Positions 1 through 6,748 of a stretch of DNA of 27,765 bases are shown piece by piece. Within the stretch, counting starts at the first letter, position 1. The number at the start of each line of letters is the position of its first letter. Source of the stretch: Microcaldota archaeon (GTDB taxonomy: Archaea; Micrarchaeota; Micrarchaeia; Micrarchaeales; CABMGC01); assembly GCA_021835105.1 (NCBI GenBank), contig JAKBQS010000005.1, positions 1-27,765 of the forward strand, in the 5' to 3' direction. A model generated the notes under the pieces. The model saw nothing but the letters and a program-made list of their open reading frames with translations, ran no database searches and was not told the origin of the DNA. The position numbers were made by a program, and so were the translations under genes.

Positions 1-567
1 AAGAGGCTCTTCGCGTACTCTTCAATATCGCAGGCCGGATACATACTTATAGGTATAGCTGCCGACTCCGCGCAGGGCATTACGGCCAGCCTCTTCCAGA
101 TATTTGCGCATTCGTTCGCTTTCATAGGAATATTCGCGATATTCGCGCTCATGGAGAGCCGCGGCCGGACGAAGATCTCAGACATGGCAGGGCTCTCATC
201 GGAAAATCGCCTTGCCGCCTTTGCCCTTGCAATATTCATGTTCTCATTTATAGGTGTACCATTTACTATGGGATTCATAGGCAAGTTCCTGCTCTTCCTG
301 AGTGCCGTTAACTCCGGCCTCTACTGGCTCGCAATAATAGGGATTATAAACAGCGTAATATCCATCTACTATTACTTCAGGTTGCTCATAGCCTCATACT
401 CAAAGGGGAGGAGCACCAAGCATTTTAACATGCCTCAGCGTGTAACCGCTGTGGTAGTCATATGCCTTGCTGCCACTATATTATTCGGAATCTACCCCAT
501 CCCGATAATATCCGTATCTTCCTCCGCTGCTTCATACCTCTTCTCGCACGTGGCAGGACTCTTATGA
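1..567 (+). CDS. nuoN: NADH-quinone oxidoreductase (complex I) subunit N, C-terminal part; 5' truncated
   Basis: The reading frame is open from base 1 to a TGA at 565-567, so the start lies outside the window. The first residues (KRLFAYSSISQAGYILIG) match the conserved block of complex I antiporter-like subunits, and the form with SQAGY fits subunit N better than L or M. Downstream, GVPFTMGFIGKF and the NSVISIYYYFRLL helix are also typical of NuoN C-termini. The protein is an integral membrane part of the proton-pumping arm and couples quinone reduction to ion translocation. About 188 residues with several hydrophobic helices are visible. It converges with, and overlaps by 6 bp, the last gene of the pilus operon. 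Whether the complex uses NADH or F420/ferredoxin cannot be told from this subunit. Confidence 0.92.
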   Translation, partial: KRLFAYSSISQAGYILIGIAADSAQGITASLFQIFAHSFAFIGIFAIFALMESRGRTKISDMAGLSSENRLAAFALAIFMFSFIGVPFTMGFIGKFLLFLSAVNSGLYWLAIIGIINSVISIYYYFRLLIASYSKGRSTKHFNMPQRVTAVVVICLAATILFGIYPIPIISVSSSAASYLFSHVAGLL

Positions 568-834
568 GACGTTGTACCAATAGGTGCCTGACGAGATCAT
601 GTCTCCTATCCTGTATATGCCTTCTGGAAGGAATGTTGCATTCAGGTACGCACACCCATCTCCAACGCACTTGTGCGCAAGATACATCTCTGATGATATT
701 GCTATGTATCCAGAAATCCGAGAGCCCTGGAGCGTTGTTCCTATAGAATATCCAAGGCTCGAATCTAGCGAAGGGGCAAGCATCGCCACCACAACAACAA
801 ACGACAACAATACTATCCCGTAAAATCCCATCAT
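562..834 (-). CDS. Small membrane-anchored/secreted protein, last gene of the pilus operon (P7)
   Basis: This is a 90-residue protein of unknown function. The chosen start is the first of two tandem ATGs, one base after the TAG of the upstream gene; both lie just before the hydrophobic segment GIVLLSFVVVVAML (about residues 6-19). The rest is hydrophilic, with two Cys (KCVGDGC) and two N-glycosylation-type sequons (NAT, NVS). No clear class III motif (K/R-G-Q-x-S-x-E) is visible, so it may be a divergent minor pilin or simply an anchored extracellular protein. Its place at the end of an overlapping operon suggests a role in the same surface appendage. Its 3' end overlaps nuoN by 6 bp in convergent orientation. 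Confidence 0.7.
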   Translation of the reverse strand: MMGFYGIVLLSFVVVVAMLAPSLDSSLGYSIGTTLQGSRISGYIAISSEMYLAHKCVGDGCAYLNATFLPEGIYRIGDMISSGTYWYNVS

Positions 835-835
835 A

Positions 836-1189
836 CTAACCTGCAGATAAGCAGAGAAGGTAATTCCCGCCAACACCGTAGGGAAAACATCTCGTGTATA
901 ATGCCGTCCCTGTATGTGGCTCTTCCCCTGCTACAAATAAGCTGACATTCCATATACCATATACTCTCTCCATATCCAAGTATAATCCTTCCACGCAACC
1001 CGAGCCGTTGGATATGTATGCATCTATGCATTCGCTGGTTGTTTCATTGGAATACGCTGCATGGATAAAATCGTAGAAAGCCATATTGTAAGAGAGCAGG
1101 CTTACGTCGCTGCGCGTCTCCATAAGGTATGAAGAATAGACTCGTATGGCATACGCAGAAAAAAGCATAGCTATGGAAAGCGCAATCAA
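836..1189 (-). CDS. Pilin-like protein P6 with ambiguous start (frame open from 1225)
   Basis: The coordinates use TTG at 1189, the first recognised start codon in this frame, which gives 117 residues. The frame is in fact open back to 1225, directly after the TGA (1228-1226) of the upstream gene and in the same frame. The extension reads A-V-T-K-A-Q-I-A-V-A-E-A and resembles a class III signal (KAQ-x-x-x-E followed by a hydrophobic stretch ALIALSIAMLFSAYA). The TTG start removes the conserved-looking Q and E. GTG at 1229 overlaps the TGA (GTGA) but is one base out of phase. The mature part has sequons (NET, NGS, NVS) and Cys, as expected of an extracellular pilin. The coding call is fairly sure; the start is not. 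Confidence 0.7.
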   Translation of the reverse strand: MIALSIAMLFSAYAIRVYSSYLMETRSDVSLLSYNMAFYDFIHAAYSNETTSECIDAYISNGSGCVEGLYLDMERVYGIWNVSLFVAGEEPHTGTALYTRCFPYGVGGNYLLCLSAG

Positions 1190-1225
1190 AGCCTCTGCTA
1201 CTGCAATCTGTGCCTTCGTAACTGC

Positions 1226-2497
1226 TCACCCAGTTGTAATATAAACCACGGATCCTCCATAGGAAGAGCTGCCATTAATGCTTCCGAATCCAGCAGGAAG
1301 GGAAACATATATGGCAAAACTGGCATCTTCTATACTGTAGCATAAAGCCCTGCCCCCGTCTATCTTGCAGTATCTTCCCGTTGCTCCAAGCCCTGAGACT
1401 GTTTTCCGATACACATCCCCCTCGCTGCCTATTGCCTCCTGTATCTGCGCACTCTCCCCAGATGTCACCTCCGTTGAATTATAATAGGCAAGGAGGCCTG
1501 ATGCATATCTCTCCGATGAGAGAAAGGAGTTGTAAGGGGATTGGTTGAGAAGATACTCGCTGCCATTTTCTGCAATAGCATAAAGCCCAGGCGGGGGAGA
1601 CGACATAACGGAATGCGCAGTTCCAACCACGCTGTTCCCTAAATATACGTTTGCGTTTCCCTCTCCTGAAGTGATTGTGGTATTTATAACCCCGCGCTGC
1701 GTGTCCACGGAGAGGACCAGCCTATAACTATAGCTTATTGCAGTAGAATTGCTAGCAACCCCGTATCTGCCGGACTTCTGCGCGCAGTACACCCTGCTTA
1801 TTATCCCCTTATCCGCATAACAATAATTCGAGAAGACCATATAATCCCAGGCATCAGAGGTTCCGCACTGCTGCGCCACGCTCTCCGCCTGGTCCCAAAA
1901 ATCATAATAAGTGCAATGGGATCCTTCCGCCGTATAATAGATGCCGCTGCCTGAACTTGGGGCTGGATAATATGCGCTTACATTCTGCGATAGGCTAACT
2001 ACCCTCAAAGGCGTCCCGCTGCCGTTTTCTGTTCCAGATGCATACCCATGCAGCATTATCGAATTCCCATACGTACTTCCATCGCATAGGATCGAATATG
2101 TAGCATTGATAAAGAACATGCCCGAATTGTATGGGGTAAAGAACCCCTGCAGTATATAAGGTCCTGAGAAGTTAATACTATACGACGAATCGGCCAGGCT
2201 GCCGCTCTCAGAGCTAAGATGCAGGTTTACGCTCTCCTGTCTGCAGCCATAGAATACAATATAAAATGCACCTTCAGCTCCTTTTTCAAAACCGCCTCCC
2301 AAGGACCACGAAACCTCAGGGGCGCTTCCTGCCTGGTATATCCCATTGTATGCCTCCTGCGTCGGCGAATTATACGAAGCAAATGACTTTACTGCTGCAA
2401 GCGCAGGGCTGCCCAGGTAAAATGCAGCCGCAGCAGCACAGAGGGCGACTAGGGACGATGCCACTATCAGAAATTCCAAACTTGCCTGAACTCTCAT
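1226..2497 (-). CDS. Large pilin-like/surface protein with class III signal peptide (P5)
   Basis: The protein has 423 residues. It starts at the ATG (2497-2495) that overlaps the previous gene's TGA as ATGA. This puts MRVQASLEFLIVASSLVALC at the N-terminus, a class III (type IV pilin) signal with V-Q-A-S-L-E and a hydrophobic H-domain. The rest is one long extracellular-type region rich in Ser, Tyr, Gly and Asn, with several Cys (for example around 82, 112 and 168) and about ten N-x-S/T sequons. It is much larger than an ordinary pilin. It may be an adhesin or tip subunit, or a pseudopilin with a globular head. I recognise no specific globular domain. It sits in the middle of the pilin gene series, which supports export and assembly by the same machinery. 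Confidence 0.82.
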   Translation of the reverse strand: MRVQASLEFLIVASSLVALCAAAAAFYLGSPALAAVKSFASYNSPTQEAYNGIYQAGSAPEVSWSLGGGFEKGAEGAFYIVFYGCRQESVNLHLSSESGSLADSSYSINFSGPYILQGFFTPYNSGMFFINATYSILCDGSTYGNSIMLHGYASGTENGSGTPLRVVSLSQNVSAYYPAPSSGSGIYYTAEGSHCTYYDFWDQAESVAQQCGTSDAWDYMVFSNYCYADKGIISRVYCAQKSGRYGVASNSTAISYSYRLVLSVDTQRGVINTTITSGEGNANVYLGNSVVGTAHSVMSSPPPGLYAIAENGSEYLLNQSPYNSFLSSERYASGLLAYYNSTEVTSGESAQIQEAIGSEGDVYRKTVSGLGATGRYCKIDGGRALCYSIEDASFAIYVSLPAGFGSINGSSSYGGSVVYITTG

Positions 2498-2817
2498 CTC
2501 TTCACCAAAATAAGTTCCCTGCCGGATATTACGACTATCCTGCAAGGCCTTCGCAGTCCGCATACTCCATATTCGGAAAGGTTTCTGAGCACATATCCGT
2601 ATCCGGATAGAAGGCTCTCCGCATCAGAGTATGTAAGATTTGCGGCATATACTGCGGATACTGCCTCCTGCGAGTGCGCCGCGAAAAGATCATATGATAA
2701 CGAATAGTTCGCAAGGCGCATAGACTGCGCCTGTATAAGCGTGTAGGACCCGAATAATAGCGCTGCCGCGATGAGAACGAAAGCAAGCCCTACAAGCATG
2801 TCAATAGTAAGTATCAT
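2494..2817 (-). CDS. Pilin-like minor subunit (P4)
   Basis: The protein has 107 residues. The ATG at 2817-2815 overlaps the stop of P3 (ATGA), and the gene's own TGA overlaps the start of P5 in the same way, so translation of all three is probably coupled. The N-terminus MILTIDMLVGLAFVLIAAAL resembles a very short-leader pilin, with Asp6 where most have Glu5 of the mature protein; the canonical K/R-G-Q is missing. After the hydrophobic helix come about 75 polar residues with two sequons (NYS, NLT) and a late Cys pair (VCGLRRPC). It is likely a minor pilin or pseudopilin. Whether a prepilin peptidase processes it is unclear. Confidence 0.72.
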   Translation of the reverse strand: MILTIDMLVGLAFVLIAAALLFGSYTLIQAQSMRLANYSLSYDLFAAHSQEAVSAVYAANLTYSDAESLLSGYGYVLRNLSEYGVCGLRRPCRIVVISGRELILVKR

Positions 2818-3008
2818 CCGCCCATCCCAATACAGCTGCACGATGCAGCAAGGGAATTTGAGGTGTTGTACGCATCGGCATAAGTTCCTGCAAAAGACAT
2901 ATGCAGTGGCCCTGCAACAAGAGCATGCGCTGTAGCAATAATCAAGGCTGATGCTGAGAGCGCTACAAGCATCTGTACCATTATCTCAATGCTGATCTGA
3001 AGCCTAAT
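2814..3008 (-). CDS. Short pilin-like protein P3 with non-canonical start
   Basis: This is a short frame of 64 residues. It begins at ATT (3008-3006) immediately after, and in phase with, the TGA of P2. Translation from there gives (M/I)RLQISIEIMVQMLVALSASA, a good class III pilin signal (L-Q-I-S-I-E plus H-domain). The first in-frame ATG is at 2981, inside the hydrophobic helix and past the Q-I-S-I-E motif. An ATG at 3012-3010 overlaps the TGA but reads Met-Asn-stop. The frame ends at TGA 2816-2814, overlapping the ATG of P4. The tail is short, with a Cys pair (SCSC). The conserved motif argues for a real gene; the start mechanism is unresolved. Confidence 0.6.
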   Translation of the reverse strand: MRLQISIEIMVQMLVALSASALIIATAHALVAGPLHMSFAGTYADAYNTSNSLAASCSCIGMGG

Positions 3009-3371
3009 TCATACCACCAGAGTAGCGTTCCCGAAGCCTGTATAAGCTATCTGCATTTGCATGTAACCTCCGCACGGGGATTTCCTGTATATCGAAACCT
3101 TCTCAAGGAAGCTGAAGGTGCCATATTGGGTTATTAGCTCATCTCCTTCCACACTTGCATTGCAGAAAGATGCAGGCACATACGCTTCTATACTGCCTGC
3201 CCCTGACGCAATGCCCCCATTTATCTCTGCCACCAGCGAAGAGATCTCAAAACTGCGCATTCCACTACTCAACCACGCTTCCTTACCTGCTGCAATTCCC
3301 AGGGCAGCCAGGAGCGTTAGGCCTCCCAAAGCTATGTAAAACATAAATTCAAGGGACATCTGTGCTTTCAT
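3009..3371 (-). CDS. Type IV pilin-like protein (P2)
   Basis: The protein has 120 residues and starts at the ATG three bases after the TAA of P1. The N-terminus MKAQMSLEFMFYIALGG is a textbook archaeal class III signal: K-A-Q-M-S-L-E, with predicted cleavage between Ala3 and Gln4, then a hydrophobic helix of about 20 residues. The remaining 90 residues form a small extracellular domain with two Cys and two sequons (NAS, NAT). By family knowledge such proteins are cut by a PibD-type prepilin peptidase and polymerise through the helix. No such peptidase is in the window. It is a probable pilin or pseudopilin of the system encoded upstream. Confidence 0.85.
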   Translation of the reverse strand: MKAQMSLEFMFYIALGGLTLLAALGIAAGKEAWLSSGMRSFEISSLVAEINGGIASGAGSIEAYVPASFCNASVEGDELITQYGTFSFLEKVSIYRKSPCGGYMQMQIAYTGFGNATLVV

Positions 3372-3374
3372 GGG

Positions 3375-3662
3375 TTAAGACCTCGAGAGCGCGGATAAGT
3401 CCCCAGCTATTGCGGAGTAAACGCTGGTATTGGTGCCGTTTACCATAGTGCTTGTGCTTACCGCTCCCTTGAACTTTATTATCATTGCAAGGGCAATAAG
3501 CACTACCATGCTTGCAGCCGATATCATCATTATATATTCCAACGAGCCCTGCCCCTTAGACCTGCGGAACAGCACCAAAGCAGCTCGTACATCAGTAGGT
3601 ATCCATCTTTCCGCGAAGCTTCGCATTCCGTAATATATTCTCCAATCCATAAAACCACTCAC
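3375..3662 (-). CDS. Type IV pilin-like protein with long N-terminal leader (P1)
   Basis: The protein has 95 residues from GTG 3662-3660, which overlaps the TGA of the upstream membrane protein (GTGA). ATGs at 3650 (residue 5) and 3626 (residue 13) are alternatives. The class III signal KGQGSLEYIMMISAA lies at about residues 36-50, preceded by an unusually long, basic leader (RRSKGQ). The hydrophobic helix runs to about residue 63. The mature domain is then only about 30 residues, with sequons (NGT, NTS). Its place first among the pilin genes and its small mature size suggest it could be the major filament subunit. That role is inferred. Confidence 0.78.
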   Translation of the reverse strand: MSGFMDWRIYYGMRSFAERWIPTDVRAALVLFRRSKGQGSLEYIMMISAASMVVLIALAMIIKFKGAVSTSTMVNGTNTSVYSAIAGDLSALSRS

Positions 3663-4399
3663 ATAAACGTTATCAGCAGCCTTGAGACAGTAATCATAAC
3701 AAGGGCAGAGATGGAAAAAGATATGGCAATTCCTGCGAGCCTTGGGGCAGTTTTCTCCTTTTTCACCGAGAAGAGCGCATTTATGCAAAGGCAGCAGAGT
3801 ATGAAGCCTGCTATCGATGCCTCAAACATTGCGCTATTGGCAGAGCTTCCGGTAAAACGCATCAGCCCTGAAGCTATGCCTCCGAATGCAGGAAGAAAGA
3901 AGCCAAGCCCTGCAATCGATACCCTGTCCATTCCTACTGCTCTCGCAACATACTCATGCTCTGCCTCAATCTGCCTCTTGATCCTCTTACCAAGATGCTC
4001 CATTGCGCTGGAGACATCCCTTCCCGTCGAAGCGCCGAAGGCGGCAAGCTCAAAAACGGAGTCAGCAAGAGGATCTCCAGCTATCTCATGGCATGCTACA
4101 CCTGTGGAGATGAGCATAGTGCACCATGCCTGGGCTTTCTCCCTTAATCCCTTCCCGTCTATTCTGGCTACGCATTCCTTAATCGATTGCAGCGAGGCTC
4201 CGGAAGCAGAAATCCTGAAGGCAAGGTTCATCGCATCATACCTCTCGTGCTTCCTTCTCCTATCTTTTCCTACGTTGTAGGAAATCAGCCCCAGGCCCAA
4301 CATCGCGATAAAAAACGCATAAACTCCAATGGTAAATAGGAGAGCAACAGACCCTGCAGCGGTTATGCAGTAAAACAAAATCTTCGCCCAATTCATCAT
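3659..4399 (-). CDS. TadC/FlaJ (GspF-like) pilus assembly membrane protein, second copy
   Basis: The protein has 246 residues. The first of two tandem ATGs (4399) overlaps the preceding gene's stop. There is a hydrophobic N-terminal pair of segments (about 7-42), then a cytoplasmic T2SF-type helical domain (for example residues 55-160, with DPLADSVFELAAFGASTGRD). C-terminal membrane helices at about 170-245 follow. Type II secretion F-domain proteins form the inner-membrane platform that the secretion ATPase drives. In many archaea this platform is a single protein of roughly double this length; here two consecutive half-size genes probably share the role. It lies directly downstream of the ATPase and the first TadC-like gene. 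Confidence 0.8.
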   Translation of the reverse strand: MMNWAKILFYCITAAGSVALLFTIGVYAFFIAMLGLGLISYNVGKDRRRKHERYDAMNLAFRISASGASLQSIKECVARIDGKGLREKAQAWCTMLISTGVACHEIAGDPLADSVFELAAFGASTGRDVSSAMEHLGKRIKRQIEAEHEYVARAVGMDRVSIAGLGFFLPAFGGIASGLMRFTGSSANSAMFEASIAGFILCCLCINALFSVKKEKTAPRLAGIAISFSISALVMITVSRLLITFM

Positions 4400-5088
4400 A
4401 GAAAAACCCTCTCTATCCTCGCTTTTATCAAGGCGTATGCAACAGGCATTGCACCTAGCATTATCAGCGAAAAAGGCAAAATGCTGCCCCCTCCCCCTAT
4501 TATGGACTCTCCTACAAAAGCGAATATCACAAAACTCGGCCCTACAGCAGAGAAGAACATGCTGAGCGTTGAGAGCTTTACGACATTATCCCATCTCTTC
4601 GTCTCATCCTCCCTCTCAACAGCATAGTAGTCTGCAACTGCAGCATCAAGCGACTCTGCATCCCCTATAACCGTGCCTGAATTGTTTGCAGAAAGCGGCA
4701 TTCCCGTATCCGCACTTCCTATCTCTGCATTCTCCCCGCATAGAAGAAATATCCTGATCCTGTCAAGCGCTCTCTTCGTCTTGTTGTCCTGCGAAGCACA
4801 TCCCGATATGGCAATTGCATTGCACATCCCTATTCCCGCCTTTGAGTATGCAAGGGCAAGATCGACAGCCCATAAAAACCTCTCCCTAAACTCTCTCCTC
4901 CCGTGCATTTTTTTATTTACGTAAAAGAGCATTGCTATGGTGCAGCAGGGCAGCGCAGAGAGTGCAAACGACTCCAGCAATCCAAGAGAGACACGCTCCC
5001 CCTCTCCGCTCACCACGGCAATCATTGTGCCCCATGCCACCCATGCGAAAAACCAAGGTATTGCAACATATGCCTTACGAAAACTCAT
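4396..5088 (-). CDS. TadC/FlaJ-like pilus assembly membrane protein, first copy
   Basis: The protein has 230 residues. It starts at the ATG six bases after the ATPase stop and overlaps the next gene by ATGA. Hydrophobic segments lie at about 8-26 and 36-56. A soluble helical region (about 60-165, beginning REFRERFLWAVDLALAYSKA) has the pattern of a T2SF domain, and two more membrane segments lie near the C-terminus (about 170-225). It is probably an inner-membrane platform subunit that pairs with the next gene's product. Similarity is weaker than for the second copy, so the call relies partly on context between the ATPase and a recognisable TadC-like protein. Confidence 0.72.
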   Translation of the reverse strand: MSFRKAYVAIPWFFAWVAWGTMIAVVSGEGERVSLGLLESFALSALPCCTIAMLFYVNKKMHGRREFRERFLWAVDLALAYSKAGIGMCNAIAISGCASQDNKTKRALDRIRIFLLCGENAEIGSADTGMPLSANNSGTVIGDAESLDAAVADYYAVEREDETKRWDNVVKLSTLSMFFSAVGPSFVIFAFVGESIIGGGGSILPFSLIMLGAMPVAYALIKARIERVFL

Positions 5089-5093
5089 TCAAA

Positions 5094-6614
5094 TCAGCCG
5101 AACTCAGAACTAATCTTGTAATTAAACAGCTTCTTTTCAGCATCCGCCAGCCCAATATCCTGCGAGGCTATATCCTCCAAAAGAGCCGAACGCTCCTCGA
5201 ACTCACGCAGCGAAGACTTTTTAGACACGCCTTTGGCATCTGAATACTTCTCTATCATCTTTGAGCATCCAAGCGCCTTCCTTGATATATTCCATCCGTC
5301 CCATAAGCCTGAGAATTCTACCGAATCGCCGCAGCTAAGCTCCTCCCCTCCATCTGTCTCGGCTCTACTGAGCCATCTATACTCAAATATTGCGCATACC
5401 CTCCTGGTTCCCTTGAAATCCTGGATGGTGTGCACGGATGCATCAAGAGCGCTTATGTTCCCTGCCTCAACAGACATTGGGCTGCTCAGCAATCTCTTCA
5501 CAACTGCAATGGGCTCAGGATTGCTGTGCATTGTAGCAAGGAATGGAACCCCTATATTGCCTCCTGCGAAGAGCTCCCTTGCCTCGCTGCCTCTCATCTC
5601 ACCTACAACAACCATCTCCGGGCGCAATCTTAGGGCATTCACCACCTGGTCCCTTACTCCTACCTTTCCGTATTTAGAGCCGTATAAAGAGACTAGGTTA
5701 TTTACGTGACTGGAGAAGCGTATCTCATTAACGTCCTCCTCAACCACTATTGTTTTCCTGTAAGGCATGTCAAGCTCCATAAGCGCAGATAGCATTGTAG
5801 TCTTTCCGCTTGCAGGAGGGCCGCATATGACCATACACATCCCCGAATCGAGCAGCATCCACGAATAAGCGGCTGCCTCGCAAGTTATCATACCTGATTT
5901 GATTATTGCAACAAGGCCCCTTTTCTTAAATCCCCCCATCCTTATCGATGCCGCAGCCCCGCTTGTGGCATATGGTTTTATCTGTGCGTGTACTCTTGCA
6001 TTCTCCAGCTGCAGGTCAACTACCGGATTCTCAAATCCTATGGACTTCTCTGCATTATACGCCATCTTATTTACCGCAACCCTGAATTCATTCTCGCCCC
6101 TGAACCTTAGGTTCGTGCTGCACCTGCCGAATTCTGCAGACACTATACTTATTATCGATGACGGTGAATTTACTTCTATCTCTTCTATCCCATCCTTATC
6201 CTCCATCAGCATGCTCAATGGACCGTATCCTGCAATATCATGCGCTACCATATACGCGATAGCTCCGTACCCCGCGCCTTTTCCATCTAAAAACTTTCCT
6301 GAAATGCCCATAACCTTGTTTATCTCTGACGCATTTCCAACCTCCAATCCCGAGGAAGAAACCTCTTCAAGGACCGCACCCTTTACTGCTGCGGCTGCCT
6401 TCTCAATGCTTCCCGAGATGCCAGAGAGCGGGCCAACATGGTAACTATACTTGCTGTTGCACGAAAGCACAGCTTTCTCAACCAAGCCTCCTATGCTCTT
6501 CTCTATTGCCTGTGAGTCTGCAGGCAAAGCCTCGAAGGAAAGGCGCAACGCGCGTGCAGTCTCTCGCACTCTTTTCCTGCTCAATACAAGTTCCCTAATA
6601 TTTATTTTTACCAT
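5094..6614 (-). CDS. Type II/IV secretion system (archaeal pilus) ATPase, GspE/TadA/VirB11 family
   Basis: The protein has 506 residues and is the first gene of the pilus operon. Walker A is GPPASGKTT at about 265-273, an acidic ASP-box-like segment (VVEEDVNEI) lies near 290-298, a Walker B-type segment MVVVGEMRGSEA near 334-345, and a His-box TMHSN near 361-365. These are the ordered motifs of secretion hexameric ATPases. The N-terminal 250 residues hold the variable domain that docks to the membrane platform. A Cys-poor C-terminal extension after about 420 is specific to this protein. The ATP hydrolysis cycle would drive pilin assembly with the two TadC-like proteins encoded next. ATG at 6614 follows an AT-rich promoter region with no strong Shine-Dalgarno sequence. 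Confidence 0.93.
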   Translation of the reverse strand: MVKINIRELVLSRKRVRETARALRLSFEALPADSQAIEKSIGGLVEKAVLSCNSKYSYHVGPLSGISGSIEKAAAAVKGAVLEEVSSSGLEVGNASEINKVMGISGKFLDGKGAGYGAIAYMVAHDIAGYGPLSMLMEDKDGIEEIEVNSPSSIISIVSAEFGRCSTNLRFRGENEFRVAVNKMAYNAEKSIGFENPVVDLQLENARVHAQIKPYATSGAAASIRMGGFKKRGLVAIIKSGMITCEAAAYSWMLLDSGMCMVICGPPASGKTTMLSALMELDMPYRKTIVVEEDVNEIRFSSHVNNLVSLYGSKYGKVGVRDQVVNALRLRPEMVVVGEMRGSEARELFAGGNIGVPFLATMHSNPEPIAVVKRLLSSPMSVEAGNISALDASVHTIQDFKGTRRVCAIFEYRWLSRAETDGGEELSCGDSVEFSGLWDGWNISRKALGCSKMIEKYSDAKGVSKKSSLREFEERSALLEDIASQDIGLADAEKKLFNYKISSEFG

Positions 6615-6748
6615 AATACCAATTATTATATTAAAATAAAATATCTTATACTAAAATATACGATATAAAAGTATATATACTTTTCTGATAATTAGTATTC
6701 AAACATAACTGGATATACCTGTTATGGTACGCTTTTGTTGGGGTAAAC
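6615..6748. promoter_or_regulatory. Divergent AT-rich promoter region between pilus operon and wHTH gene
   Basis: This 134 bp region separates the start of the pilus ATPase (-) from a winged-helix gene (+). It is very AT-rich, with several TATA-like stretches on both strands; TTTATAT at about 6664-6670 read on the minus strand is one candidate for the pilus operon. On the plus strand, GGGGT at 6739-6743 precedes the ATG at 6749 and may act as a Shine-Dalgarno site. Placing a DNA-binding protein and the pilus operon back to back suggests regulation from this region, by inference only. Confidence 0.55.
6667..6684. promoter_or_regulatory. 18 bp perfect palindrome, candidate operator or bidirectional TATA element
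   Basis: AAAAGTATATATACTTTT is a perfect inverted repeat without a spacer. It lies between the divergent pilus operon and the winged-helix gene and overlaps a TATA-like box on the minus strand. It could be a dimeric repressor site, possibly for the adjacent winged-helix protein, or just a symmetric TATA box serving both directions. An 11-base half (TATATACTTTT) recurs at 24232-24242 in the prpD promoter region. Confidence 0.45.

Noticed and set aside
1044..1229. ORF from the GTG overlapping the P5 stop (GTGA), 61 codons
   Set aside because: Its product is Cys- and Phe-rich with no pilin features. The other frame over the same DNA has the signal motif and a plausible extracellular domain.
3009..3011. 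TGA as a recoded codon (selenocysteine or reassigned)
   Set aside because: TGA is used as a normal stop at many genes here (for example 565-567, 2494-2496, 4396-4398), and no SECIS-like structure is evident. Readthrough is kept only as one option in the P3/P6 findings.
3711..4280. 189-codon antisense ORF over the second TadC-like gene
   Set aside because: It has no recognisable motif and is complementary to a coding frame with membrane and T2SF patterns and matched ATGA overlaps.
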